From Rhodanobacter sp. L36 (GTDB lineage: Bacteria; Pseudomonadota; Gammaproteobacteria; Xanthomonadales; Rhodanobacteraceae): a DNA stretch of 43,963 nucleotides. The notes below the pieces were generated by a model. The model did no database searches, was not told the DNA's origin, and saw only the letters and a list, made by a program, of their open reading frames with translations. The DNA is taken from positions 168,510-212,472 of the forward strand of contig NZ_LMUV01000011.1 of the NCBI RefSeq assembly GCF_009765755.1, given 5' to 3'. Both the position numbers and the translations under genes were made by a program. This document shows positions 16,057 to 23,002 of the stretch, piece by piece; within the stretch, counting starts at the first letter, position 1; each line of letters begins with the position of its first letter.

Positions 16057-16332
16057 GTTGAGTCTTTTTGCCCCACCGATGAGTGCTTGAGACTCATGCA
16101 TGAGGTTCGCCGCCTCATCGCTGAATGTTTTTGCCTCATCGATGAGGCTCAAAGACTCACGCATGGAGCTCATGGACCTCATCGATGAAGCTCTAATGCC
16201 CCACGCTTGAGTCTCTTTCAGTCATCGATGAGCCAAAAAGACTCGACGCTGAGTCTTTGAGCCTCATCGTTGAAGCAAATCGGCTCATGCATGAGGCTCA
16301 TGTGCCTCAGCAATGGAGCAAAAAGTGGCATC
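16057..16332. repeat. Tandem array of thirteen degenerate 21-bp units with palindromic junctions
   Basis: Units begin at 16057, 16078, 16099, 16120, 16141, 16162, 16184, 16206, 16227, 16248, 16269, 16290 and 16311. All are 21 bases except the sixth, seventh and last, which are 22. On the plus strand the consensus starts GATGAG and ends CTCATC, so joined units produce the palindrome CTCATCGATGAG (best at 16135-16146). On the minus strand the units read as heptads such as LIDEAKT, FSDEAAN and LMHESQA, but the 22-base units and stop codons break the frame. It may be a decayed heptad-repeat gene or a binding-site array with two-helical-turn spacing. Confidence 0.85.
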
Positions 16333-16461
16333 GGTGGTCTGGAAGAGGCGGGCGTCCGGGAGCCGCTGCTTCCCGTGCGCGAACGTCGCTCATCGTCTGG
16401 CCGGGCCTGGATGATCGTGGTGCGTCTCCCATCCTCAACGCCGATCCCGCCGACAAACGCA

Positions 16462-17055
16462 TCAACCTGGCCAAGCATCCATGGCCGTTTCGGTGATTCC
16501 TTTCAGATCTTCCGGGGCCGCGCCATCGCGCGCCTGGATGGCCATCCCCTGATAGACGCCGAAATAGAATCGACTCAGGCGCTCGATGTTTGTGGACGGG
16601 GGCAGCTCTCCCGTGACCAGCGAGTCGTTCAACCGCGTCCGCAGTAACTCCAGGCAATCGATCCTGACTTGCTTCATGGCTTGCAGAATCGCGTCGGTGC
16701 ACTCTTCGCTGACGCCGGCCAGAGTCACCATGCAGCCAGCCGGCATCTTTCCGCATTCCGGCAAGACGCTGACGGCCGCAAGCAGGAAGTTTTCGACCGA
16801 CTCGCGTCCCGTCGTGCCGTTCTTCAGCTGATCCCAGACAGACGGCCCGATGGTTTTGGCGTAGTGCCGGGCCGCTTCCAGATACAGCGTTTCCTTGCTG
16901 CCGAACGCGGCATAGAGGCTGGGGGAACGGATGCCCATGGCGTCGCACAGATCGTTCATCGAGGCCGCCAGAAATCCTTTGCGCCAGAACACGAGCATCG
17001 CGGCCTCCAGCGCTGCGCCGCGATCGAACCCTCTGGGCCGCCCGGTGATTGCCAT
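16462..17055 (-). CDS. TetR-family transcriptional regulator
   Basis: A 197-residue protein starting at ATG 17055 with AAGGAG five bases upstream. The N-terminal helix-turn-helix is typical: RGAALEAAMLVFWRKGF, then ASMNDLCDAMGIRSPSLYAAFGSKETLY near residues 32-59. The C-terminal domain has a CGKMPAGCMVT stretch with two cysteines, common in the branch controlling neighbouring oxidoreductases. It is divergent from an SDR oxidoreductase gene with 101 bases between the starts. Two similar operator-like sequences lie in that interval, so it probably represses both genes. The inducer is unknown. Confidence 0.92.
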   Translation of the reverse strand: MAITGRPRGFDRGAALEAAMLVFWRKGFLAASMNDLCDAMGIRSPSLYAAFGSKETLYLEAARHYAKTIGPSVWDQLKNGTTGRESVENFLLAAVSVLPECGKMPAGCMVTLAGVSEECTDAILQAMKQVRIDCLELLRTRLNDSLVTGELPPSTNIERLSRFYFGVYQGMAIQARDGAAPEDLKGITETAMDAWPG

Positions 17056-17069
17056 GGTTGCTCCTTTTG

Positions 17070-17087
17070 TAATGGTCGACATAGAAA
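17070..17087 (-). promoter_or_regulatory. Operator-like site in the TetR gene leader
   Basis: Read on the minus strand, TTTCTATGTCGACCATTA matches the SDR-side site TTTCTGTATCGATCAACA at 12 of 18 positions, and each sits about the same distance before its gene. The core GTCGAC is itself palindromic. This suggests autorepression of the regulator. Confidence 0.55.
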
Positions 17088-17091
17088 TAGC

Positions 17092-17119
17092 TTGACGCCT
17101 TGTGCGGCGCAAGTATAGC
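17092..17119 (+). promoter_or_regulatory. Sigma70-type promoter of the SDR gene
   Basis: TTGACG at 17092-17097 and TATAGC at 17114-17119 are separated by 16 bases. The operator-like palindrome begins two bases later, so a bound repressor would cover the transcription start. Confidence 0.6.
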
Positions 17120-17120
17120 C

Positions 17121-17144
17121 TTTCTGTATCGATCAACACAGAAA
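17121..17144 (+). promoter_or_regulatory. Operator palindrome upstream of the SDR gene
   Basis: Perfect 7-base arms TTTCTGT (17121-17127) and ACAGAAA (17138-17144) with a 10-base centre containing ATCGAT. It sits between the -10 box and the ribosome binding site and is the likely binding site of the divergent TetR-family protein. Confidence 0.7.
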
Positions 17145-17156
17145 GAGGAAATGACG

Positions 17157-17897
17157 ATGACACTGACAGGAAAGCGCGCTCTGGTAACAGGCGCAAGCAG
17201 GGGTATCGGCGCTGCGATAGCCAAAGCGCTCGCCGCCGAAGGCGCGGATGTGGCCATTACCTACGAGAAGTCGGCGGATGCGGCTGCCGAGGTGGTTCAA
17301 GCCATCAAGGCGTTGGGTCGCCGCGCGTTTGCCATCCAGGCGGACAGCGCGGACGTTGCCGCCGTCCAGGGCTCGATCGAGAAAGCGGTCACCGCATTGG
17401 GTGGGCTGGACATCCTGGTCAACAACGCCGGCATCCTCCGCTTGGGCGAGGTCAAGGACATTTCACTGGAAGACATCGACGCGCTGCTGCACGTCAACGT
17501 TCGTGCCCCGATCGTCGCAAGCAAGGCCGCCATTCCCCATCTCGGCGAGGGTGGCCGCATCATCAGCATCGGAAGCTTTTTTGCCGATCGCGTCCCGGGC
17601 GGCGCAGGACTCTCCGTCTACGCACTATCGAAATCCGCGCTGACTGCTTTCTCTCAAGGACTGGCAAGAGAACTGGGTCCACGCAATATCACCGTGAATG
17701 TCGTGCAGCCCGGCTCCATCGACACGGACATGAACCCGGCGCATGGTCCCTTCGGTGAAACCCTCAAGTCGATCACTGCACTCGGCCGCTATGGCGCGGT
17801 GGAGGACATCGGAAACATGGTGGCGTTCCTGGCGAGTCCGAAAGCGCAATACATCACGGGAACGGCTCTGACCGTCGATGGTGGCGCGAACGCCTGA
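17157..17897 (+). CDS. Short-chain dehydrogenase/reductase (3-oxoacyl-ACP reductase-like)
   Basis: A 246-residue classical SDR. It has the NAD(P) loop TGASRGIG at residues 11-18, NNAG at 89-92, the catalytic Ser near 140 (ISIGS), YALSK at 155-159 and the C-terminal ITGTALTVDGGA. ATG at 17157 is chosen because GAGG lies 8 bases before it; the ATG at 17151 is too close to that site. Such enzymes reduce carbonyls or oxidise alcohols with NAD(P)H; the substrate is not deducible. Paired divergently with the TetR regulator, a common arrangement for inducible stress or detoxification SDRs. Confidence 0.93.
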   Translation: MTLTGKRALVTGASRGIGAAIAKALAAEGADVAITYEKSADAAAEVVQAIKALGRRAFAIQADSADVAAVQGSIEKAVTALGGLDILVNNAGILRLGEVKDISLEDIDALLHVNVRAPIVASKAAIPHLGEGGRIISIGSFFADRVPGGAGLSVYALSKSALTAFSQGLARELGPRNITVNVVQPGSIDTDMNPAHGPFGETLKSITALGRYGAVEDIGNMVAFLASPKAQYITGTALTVDGGANA

Positions 17898-17983
17898 ATG
17901 CCAAGATGGACGCGGCGACAGTGATGAGAGTCGTCGCGTTCGGGGTAGCAGCCGTTGCGCTCAGCGAAGTGCGGAGCAGGCGG

Positions 17984-18015
17984 ATACGTCCGCATTCGAC
18001 CCGAAGCGGACGTAT
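17984..18015. repeat. GTCCGC/GCGGAC palindromic repeat, copy 1
   Basis: Perfect 10-base arms ATACGTCCGC and GCGGACGTAT around a 12-base centre ATTCGACCCGAA. It lies between the convergent SDR and NTF2-like genes and ends three bases before the latter's stop codon. Confidence 0.85.
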
Positions 18016-18018
18016 GAC

Positions 18019-18411
18019 CTAGTCAGTAGCCCTCCAGGCGCCCGTGCTGAGGTGTTCATGGGCGATGAGCCATCCGAAGCCCGCTTTGAGAAACACCCGC
18101 GTGCCTCGTCCGCTGCCGCTTACTTCCTTGCCGCCTGCGTTTCCCGACCATGAAAAGGTATAGATCACTGAAGCAACGGTTTCGGATTCTGCAAGCCAGA
18201 TGGAATCAAGCGTCGAATATTTGTAGTTGCTGACCTGTTTCCAATTCACCGTCATCGCCGATTCAAACGCTTCCTTGCCCCATAGAGCAGCACCGTTGCT
18301 GTAGAACAGCGCAACGTCGTTGGCGAGGAGATCCAAAGCAGCAGCCATGTCACGGCGCACCATCGCGTCGATGAAGCTTGTCATGCATTCTTGAGGGGTA
18401 CTGGCTGGCAT
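18019..18411 (-). CDS. SnoaL/NTF2-like domain protein
   Basis: A 130-residue protein starting at ATG 18411 with GGAG six bases upstream. The pattern TPQECMTSFIDAMVRRDMAAALDLLANDVALFYSNGAALWGKEAFE is the standard opening of the NTF2-like (SnoaL/DUF4440) fold. The sheet closes with SGSGRGTRVFLKAGFGWLIAHEHLS, where the final His and Trp are usual. Members bind or isomerise small molecules, or act as steroid-isomerase-like proteins; no specific activity can be assigned. The stop codon is three bases from palindromic repeat copy 1 on the facing strand. Confidence 0.85.
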   Translation of the reverse strand: MPASTPQECMTSFIDAMVRRDMAAALDLLANDVALFYSNGAALWGKEAFESAMTVNWKQVSNYKYSTLDSIWLAESETVASVIYTFSWSGNAGGKEVSGSGRGTRVFLKAGFGWLIAHEHLSTGAWRATD

Positions 18412-18497
18412 GTGACTCTCCGTTGCTCGTTGACTGACAAAGGAGTTGCTTAAACCATACGGCCGATTCATTTTTTGTATCCACCGAAGAAGGGCGT

Positions 18498-18521
18498 GTC
18501 TGCTTTCGACCCAAAGCGGCC
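18498..18521. repeat. GTCCGC/GCGGAC palindromic repeat, copy 2
   Basis: Diverged copy: GTCTGCTTT (18498-18506), CGACCC, AAAGCGGCC (to 18521). One mismatch in each arm. Confidence 0.75.
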
Positions 18522-18571
18522 AGTCGATCCGTATCATGGCACCGCGAGCTATCAGCGTTGGACCTCTATAA

Positions 18572-18904
18572 GTGCTCAAACCTGTTAAAACAGCAATCGC
18601 CACGATGCTCGCCGCAGGTTCGGTACTAGCAGTGTTGGCATGGTCCATCATTGATGCTCTTGAAGACACTGGCATCCGGGTCGTTGGTCACGTGGTGGAC
18701 TCCGAGGTCATCGAGCGAGCAAACCAATGCGTTGTTGTTCTTACACCTTCGAGCAAGGAGGTTTGGGTCTTCAAACCGTTCGCAAAGAGGGGCGATCTCG
18801 TGACTCTTAAGGAAATGAAGAGACCGATTTCCCATGGCGTTTCGTACGCAATTTCGTTTTTAAAAGCAAAGTATCCGCGTTCGACTCATAGCGGACACCG
18901 ATAA
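18572..18904 (+). CDS. Small membrane-anchored hypothetical protein
   Basis: A possible 110-residue protein beginning with GTG at 18572. It has one N-terminal hydrophobic segment (MLAAGSVLAVLAWSIIDAL) and a soluble part with two short beta-like stretches (IRVVGHVVDSE, CVVVLTPSSKEVWVF). No clear ribosome binding site precedes the GTG; TTG or ATG starts further in are possible. The last 11 codons run through palindromic repeat copy 3, so the repeat seems to have supplied the present C-terminus and stop codon. No family recognised. Confidence 0.5.
   Translation: MLKPVKTAIATMLAAGSVLAVLAWSIIDALEDTGIRVVGHVVDSEVIERANQCVVVLTPSSKEVWVFKPFAKRGDLVTLKEMKRPISHGVSYAISFLKAKYPRSTHSGHR
18871..18898. repeat. 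GTCCGC/GCGGAC palindromic repeat, copy 3, inside a coding end
   Basis: GTATCCGCG, TTCGACTCA and TAGCGGACACC. The copy is diverged and lies within the last codons of the 18572 gene. Confidence 0.65.
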
Positions 18905-18933
18905 AGTTGAGTTCTTCGACGGAGGAAAGGGCC

Positions 18934-19191
18934 ATGCGCGCCTCATTGGAGGACTGGAACAACGGTTGGACTGAGGTCGAGGTAGGTCTTTCATCCTCAG
19001 ACGTCGATCGCCTCATTGCCTTGTTGCAGATGATCAAGGTCGATCCGAATCAACACTTTCATGCGACCAGCAATTTTGTTGGAGCAGGTGGCGTAGGTCA
19101 GATCACTTTTCAGATGCAGCAGGCAGATGAAGCAAACAACTTGAGTCTGGGTGACCGGGCTATGGGTGAAGGCGAATCCGTTCGCAGGTAA
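18934..19191 (+). CDS. Small soluble hypothetical protein
   Basis: An 85-residue protein starting at ATG 18934 with GGAGG eight bases upstream, a good ribosome binding site. The sequence starts MRASLEDWNNGWTEVEVGL, then SDVDRLIALLQMI, then a glycine-rich TSNFVGAGGVGQITFQ. This looks like a small alpha/beta protein, possibly of the immunity-protein type, but no family is recognised. The stop codon is three bases before palindromic repeat copy 4. Confidence 0.7.
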   Translation: MRASLEDWNNGWTEVEVGLSSSDVDRLIALLQMIKVDPNQHFHATSNFVGAGGVGQITFQMQQADEANNLSLGDRAMGEGESVRR

Positions 19192-19194
19192 CGA

Positions 19195-19220
19195 GTATCC
19201 GCTTTCGACGCGAAGCGCAC
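19195..19220. repeat. GTCCGC/GCGGAC palindromic repeat, copy 4
   Basis: GTATCCGCTTT, CGACG, CGAAGCGCACAT. Directly follows the stop of the 85-residue protein gene. Confidence 0.7.
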
Positions 19221-19258
19221 ATTGTCAACACGCCTTCCAACATCGAGGTGATGCTTAA

Positions 19259-19498
19259 ATGCGAATTTTTGCACTCGTTTTATTGATTGCCTGTGTGGCG
19301 CTATGGTTGATCGGCTCCAACGTCGTACTCATTCGCGCATGTAAGCGTCTTGGCATGGGCAGAAAGTCACTGGGGTTATGGTTGCCAGCTTGGATTTCTT
19401 GGGGGAATCTCACTGGGCACGAGCGCCTTAAAATTGTGGTGCTCGCGCTGCTTCTGTGCAGCTCCTTTATATTTTTAAAACTGGTCTACGCGCACTGA
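19259..19498 (+). CDS. Small two-helix membrane protein
   Basis: A 79-residue protein starting at ATG 19259 with GAGGTGAT upstream. It has two hydrophobic helices, near residues 3-25 and 60-77, separated by a basic loop (CKRLGMGRKSLG) and an amphipathic WLPAWISW stretch. No family recognised. It lies in the series of small genes separated by palindromic repeats. Confidence 0.68.
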   Translation: MRIFALVLLIACVALWLIGSNVVLIRACKRLGMGRKSLGLWLPAWISWGNLTGHERLKIVVLALLLCSSFIFLKLVYAH

Positions 19499-19543
19499 AT
19501 GAGCCTCATGCCTTTCCACTGAAGGCGATGAACTTAAGCGTTA

Positions 19544-19568
19544 AATGTCCACTTTAGCCGCAAGGACA
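19544..19568. repeat. Possible decayed palindromic repeat copy
   Basis: TGTCCACTTTAGCCGCAAGG followed by ACA keeps the outer TGTCC/GGACA arms and part of the centre of the family, but the inner pairing is lost. Confidence 0.4.
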
Positions 19569-19601
19569 CGTTGGGCCTCAACAGCTCAACTGGCATGCGG
19601 C

Positions 19602-19633
19602 AAAGGTCCGCTTTCGACCCAAAGCAGACCTTT
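19602..19633. repeat. GTCCGC/GCGGAC palindromic repeat, copy 5
   Basis: Arms AAAGGTCCGCTTT and AAAGCAGACCTTT around CGACCC; one mismatch in a 13-base stem. It lies 48 bases before the next gene start. Confidence 0.85.
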
Positions 19634-19680
19634 GGAGGACTCGTAGTATTGGCCGCTAGTCTGAGACGGGAGATAACTTG

Positions 19681-20187
19681 ATGGTCCGGAAGACCGGCTT
19701 TGCGTGCCTGCTTGCCCTTGCGCCGCTAACCAGCATCGCTGCTGATAAACATCAGGCCATCAGCTCATCCTTTCAAATATGTATTGGAAGTCCGTCCCAA
19801 TACAAATTCACCTTCGAGGTGGGTATCGATGGAATCAGGGGAACAATTCGTAGACGTGGACGGGCGTTGAACTATGAGATCAGCCGCCATCCAGGACCTG
19901 ACAAATTTGAGGCCGATGACAGGCAGTGGTACGCCGTCGGAGCGAAAGAACTGCCACCAACTCTGTCGCTCGTTGCCGAGTACCCCGGTCCTGCGTTTGG
20001 CGCGGAAAGACTTTATGGCTTTACCGCGGATGACTTCTACATCAGAGGCGCGAGGATCACCGACAGGATCTACATCAAGTTATCGGCGAACACCAAGCAA
20101 GACGCCTCGTCGCTGTTGCCGAAGGTTGGAGCAGCACTATATCGCTGCACCAAAGGTTCTCATCCTATTCAACAGGGCATTCCATAA
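19681..20187 (+). CDS. Secreted hypothetical protein
   Basis: A 168-residue protein starting at ATG 19681; GGGAG lies 8 bases upstream and an in-frame TTG at 19678 is less likely. The signal peptide ends near residue 21 (CLLALAPLTSIAA). The mature part is beta-rich (FTFEVGIDGIRGTIRRRG, LSLVAEYPG, DRIYIKLSANT) and has two cysteines. No family recognised. Its stop codon falls at the edge of palindromic repeat copy 6. Confidence 0.72.
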   Translation: MVRKTGFACLLALAPLTSIAADKHQAISSSFQICIGSPSQYKFTFEVGIDGIRGTIRRRGRALNYEISRHPGPDKFEADDRQWYAVGAKELPPTLSLVAEYPGPAFGAERLYGFTADDFYIRGARITDRIYIKLSANTKQDASSLLPKVGAALYRCTKGSHPIQQGIP

Positions 20188-20215
20188 AGTCCGCTTTCGA
20201 CCCAAAGCGGACCTT
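20186..20215. repeat. GTCCGC/GCGGAC palindromic repeat, copy 6 (best match)
   Basis: Outer AAGTCCGCTTT, centre CGACCC, AAAGCGGACCTT. The 9-base GTCCGCTTT/AAAGCGGAC stem is perfect. It overlaps the TAA stop codon of the preceding gene. Confidence 0.9.
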
Positions 20216-20238
20216 GGACACAAGTTCTGGACAGATCA

Positions 20239-20649
20239 ATGAGCAAGGCCAAATCGATGCCAATTTTGATGCTGCTGCTGACATGGTTGACAGTGGGTGA
20301 TGCTAGGGGAGCGGATGAAGGAATAACTCACAATCAGAGGCCAGTGATGCAAGGCACCTTGCATGTGGATCAAGTTCACGAGAAATACTTCATAGGGTCT
20401 GTTCGTCAGTTGTGCGCGAAATATGGGCTCAAGGAAGTTGAGAATGAAGAGCTTGAAAGAGCGTTTGCCAGTATCTATGGCAGAAAGTTCTACGAATTTA
20501 CTTTCCTCAAGAAAGGGAACGTAGGGCTCACTCTTTCCAACTTGTCAGGGACTCTGACTTTCCAGGCATTTTCGGAAGCCTTTTCCGAAAACGACGAAAT
20601 AAACTTCGACAAGGAGTTGAGTCGTCTACTTGGAGCGACAGAAAAATGA
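20239..20649 (+). CDS. Small secreted hypothetical protein
   Basis: A 136-residue protein starting at ATG 20239 with a short signal peptide (MPILMLLLTWLTVGDARGA). The mature part is charged and helical (VHEKYFIGSVRQLCAKYGLKE, EELERAFASIYGRKFYEF) with one cysteine. No strong ribosome binding site is visible before the ATG. No family recognised. It is flanked by palindromic repeat copies 6 and 7. Confidence 0.68.
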   Translation: MSKAKSMPILMLLLTWLTVGDARGADEGITHNQRPVMQGTLHVDQVHEKYFIGSVRQLCAKYGLKEVENEELERAFASIYGRKFYEFTFLKKGNVGLTLSNLSGTLTFQAFSEAFSENDEINFDKELSRLLGATEK

Positions 20650-20710
20650 TCGGAGGCGCTTAGCCCGTATTTGGCTTGTGCGCTGTTCCGTCGCGTCCGC
20701 TTCCTATCGA

Positions 20711-20736
20711 AGGTCCGCTTTCGACCCGCAGCGGGC
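20711..20736. repeat. GTCCGC/GCGGAC palindromic repeat, copy 7
   Basis: AGGTCCGCTTT, CGACCC, GCAGCGGGCCTT. Outer pairing AGG.CC/GG.CCT is kept with compensating changes, so the hairpin is preserved although the sequence has drifted. Confidence 0.8.
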
Positions 20737-20757
20737 CTTAATGGACCACTCAAGCCA

Positions 20758-20797
20758 CAGAAAGTGATCAGCACGGACCGGCTTACTGATCAGCGAG
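20758..20797. repeat. GATCAGC repeat, first copy
   Basis: CAGAAAGTGATCAGC, then ACCGGCTTACTGATCAGCGAG. The same order recurs at 26000-26042 with a few changes. Each copy carries two GATCA words about 20 bases apart. Confidence 0.7.
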
Positions 20798-20864
20798 CAT
20801 CAATCCGTTCAATCAACTTCATCGGTCCACGCTGGCTTTTCGTGCCCATCAACGTCGGGACAAC

Positions 20865-21764
20865 TCAGCCCTGCGCGTGCTCAGCCAGATCGCGCAAGTC
20901 CTCTGCGGCGGGCACGAAGTAGTAGGCGCCGGTGAGCGGATGCGTGTAGTTCGTCAGTGCATCGCGCACGCCGTTGACCAGGCCGGCCATGCTGTCGAGC
21001 ATGCGCGAGAGGCGTTGCTGCTCGGCGCTGAAGCCGACGAACATCGTTCCATGACTCGTGGCGGTGCCGTACGGCATGTTTCGCCGGAAGATTTCTCCGA
21101 AGGTGTCCTGGTCGGTGCTGGCGACGTGGGAGTTCTGCGCCTTGTTTTCGATCTCGACGCTGTCCGACTTGGTGCGTCCCATCACGCGCTCCTGGTCCTC
21201 GACGGCCAGCGACTTCCACTTCGCTGCGTCGTGCACCCATTTCTGCAGCAGCAGAATCGTGCCGCCTTCGCCGGGTTGTCCCTGCGGGATGAACGCGACT
21301 TCCGGCACATCGACCAGCGGCGGATTTTCGGTGCCGTCGATGAAGCCGGTCAGGTCGCGGTGATGGTGGTACGGCCAGCTGGTGGTTTCTTCGGCGACGG
21401 ATGCCAGTGCACCGAGCGCCGCGATGATCTGATGCGCCACATCGAAGACGATGTCGTACGACCCGCCGGAGATCCACAGCACCGCGTCGTGCTGTGTCGC
21501 CGGCATGACGAAGCCATCCAGCCCGACGAGGTTTTCATTGAACCCCTCGCCGCCCACGGGCGCATTGGCGGGCGACGCCTTGCGCCACAATTCGGGACGA
21601 AAACCCGACACCAGATTCACGCCACCCACCGTGGTTCTCGGTTCGCGAAGCGACGCGATCGTCCTCACCAGCGCCAACCCGTCCTGTTTGCCCAGCACAT
21701 CAAATTCCAGATAGGCATGGAACGATGTTCCGAGCGCGAATATCCCAGCTTGAAATGTTTTCAT
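20865..21764 (-). CDS. DyP-type heme peroxidase
   Basis: A 299-residue protein. The family signature GFIDGTENP is at residues 140-148 with the distal Asp143. The proximal heme ligand is probably His213 in NSHVAS, and a distal Arg lies in RRNMPYG near 227-233. Length and the absence of a signal peptide or Tat motif fit the cytoplasmic YfeX-like group. DyP enzymes use hydrogen peroxide to oxidise dyes or porphyrin-like substrates and are sometimes encapsulin cargo. No encapsulin gene is adjacent. Monocistronic on the minus strand. Confidence 0.93.
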   Translation of the reverse strand: MKTFQAGIFALGTSFHAYLEFDVLGKQDGLALVRTIASLREPRTTVGGVNLVSGFRPELWRKASPANAPVGGEGFNENLVGLDGFVMPATQHDAVLWISGGSYDIVFDVAHQIIAALGALASVAEETTSWPYHHHRDLTGFIDGTENPPLVDVPEVAFIPQGQPGEGGTILLLQKWVHDAAKWKSLAVEDQERVMGRTKSDSVEIENKAQNSHVASTDQDTFGEIFRRNMPYGTATSHGTMFVGFSAEQQRLSRMLDSMAGLVNGVRDALTNYTHPLTGAYYFVPAAEDLRDLAEHAQG

Positions 21765-21921
21765 GCGGCGATGATAACGCGGGCGAAAACCGGATCAGGT
21801 TGAGCCGTTGTTTCCGATGGGGTTTCTGCTTGCACGCCCGCTTTCCGAAGCCACGGGCTTCCTCGAGCGATGAGGCCGCTGTACGAACGGGCTCCATGAA
21901 GAGCATCCATGAAATGGAACG

Positions 21922-21947
21922 GGTCAGCTTTCGACCCGGAGCAGACA
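21922..21947. repeat. GTCCGC/GCGGAC palindromic repeat, copy 8
   Basis: GGTCAGCTTT, CGACCC, GGAGCAGACAC. The most diverged copy of the run, between the divergent peroxidase and acyltransferase genes. Confidence 0.65.
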
Positions 21948-22007
21948 CAAGTTTGCCAGAAGCAGTTGATACCTTTTGACGGCTAGCGGCGCTTATCAAG
22001 GCAGGGT

Positions 22008-22925
22008 ATGAACAAGGCAGGGCGCAACAATTTTGACGCCTTGAGATTGCTCGGCGCATTGCTGGTCCTGATCAGCCACCAGTTCGCTTTATCCGGACGT
22101 TGGGAGCCAAGGTTCGTTGCGGATCACTCGTTTGGCAACCTTGGCGTGCTCATCTTTTTTTCGATCAGCGGCTATCTGGTCACATCCAGCTGGATAAAAG
22201 ATCCTGATGTTTTGCGCTTCAGCGCACGCCGCGCCCTGCGAATGGTGCCGGCCCTTTGCGTGTCGATTCCTCTGACTTTCGCGGTGATTGGTGCGCTTGG
22301 ACTAACGGGATTCCCTGCGAACCCAAGACATCTCACCAACGGATCTCTTTGGACAATCAAGTATGAGGTTTGCTGTTACGTACTCCTTCTCATCGCGGGA
22401 GTCGCAACACGACGTGCATCAATCGTGTTGGCCGTCGGAATTTTTGGCTACTTCCTTCTTTCGGGCCTGCAGCTTGGGAACAGTGTTCTTGCGTACTTCG
22501 GCCTGTTCTTCGCTGCAGGAAGCCTGTTGCGAGCCTTTCCGTCTATCCGCAAATTGCTGCCGACCCTGTTGTTCCTTGTCATGGGCTGTGCATTGCTGCT
22601 CGTTGATCAGACAAAACTTGGTCTCGCATTCGTCGTTCCATCGCTCACGGTCGCGGTTGGCTTGCGGTCATGGGCAGGTCTGCGAGATGTTTCAAGAATC
22701 GGCGACCTGTCCTATGGCATCTATATCTACGCTTGGCCGGTGCAGCAGATAGGGGTAGCGCTTATGGGTACGCAAACGCCGTACCTTGTGCTGCTATCCA
22801 TCACCATTATCGTGACGCTTGCTCTCGCGGCCGCCTCCTGGCATCTCGTAGAAAAGAGAGCATTGCGCTTCAAGCCGAGCCGACGCCTTGGAAGCGATGA
22901 CACAGGCAGCGTAAACGTCGTTTAG
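22008..22925 (+). CDS. Acyltransferase 3 family membrane protein (OafA/YrhL-like)
   Basis: A 305-residue protein starting at ATG 22008. The opening NNFDALRLLGALLVLISHQFAL carries the conserved His of the family, followed by NLGVLIFFSISGYLVTSS and an RFSARRALRMVPAL stretch with the Arg-rich motif. About ten hydrophobic segments follow. These integral membrane enzymes transfer acyl groups onto sugars or lipids, often of surface polysaccharides. It stands alone, so the acceptor is unknown. It is slightly shorter than the usual 350-380 residues and lacks a C-terminal periplasmic domain. Confidence 0.9.
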   Translation: MNKAGRNNFDALRLLGALLVLISHQFALSGRWEPRFVADHSFGNLGVLIFFSISGYLVTSSWIKDPDVLRFSARRALRMVPALCVSIPLTFAVIGALGLTGFPANPRHLTNGSLWTIKYEVCCYVLLLIAGVATRRASIVLAVGIFGYFLLSGLQLGNSVLAYFGLFFAAGSLLRAFPSIRKLLPTLLFLVMGCALLLVDQTKLGLAFVVPSLTVAVGLRSWAGLRDVSRIGDLSYGIYIYAWPVQQIGVALMGTQTPYLVLLSITIIVTLALAAASWHLVEKRALRFKPSRRLGSDDTGSVNVV

Positions 22926-23002
22926 GAAGGGTAGTGGCAGATTTCCTTCGTGATACGAGTGTCGCCATTTCGGCTTTATGCAGCGGGCTTCTTCGCCGTG
23001 AA

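Noticed and set aside
16057..16332. CRISPR array
   Set aside because: Adjacent 21-bp units are all variants of one another with no unique spacers, and no cas genes are present.
17984..21947. Chromosomal integron cassette array
   Set aside because: The palindromes lack the RYYYAAC/GTRRRRY boxes of attC sites and no integrase gene is visible. One gene in the run is on the opposite strand, and a similar palindrome also occurs far away at 36.2 kb.
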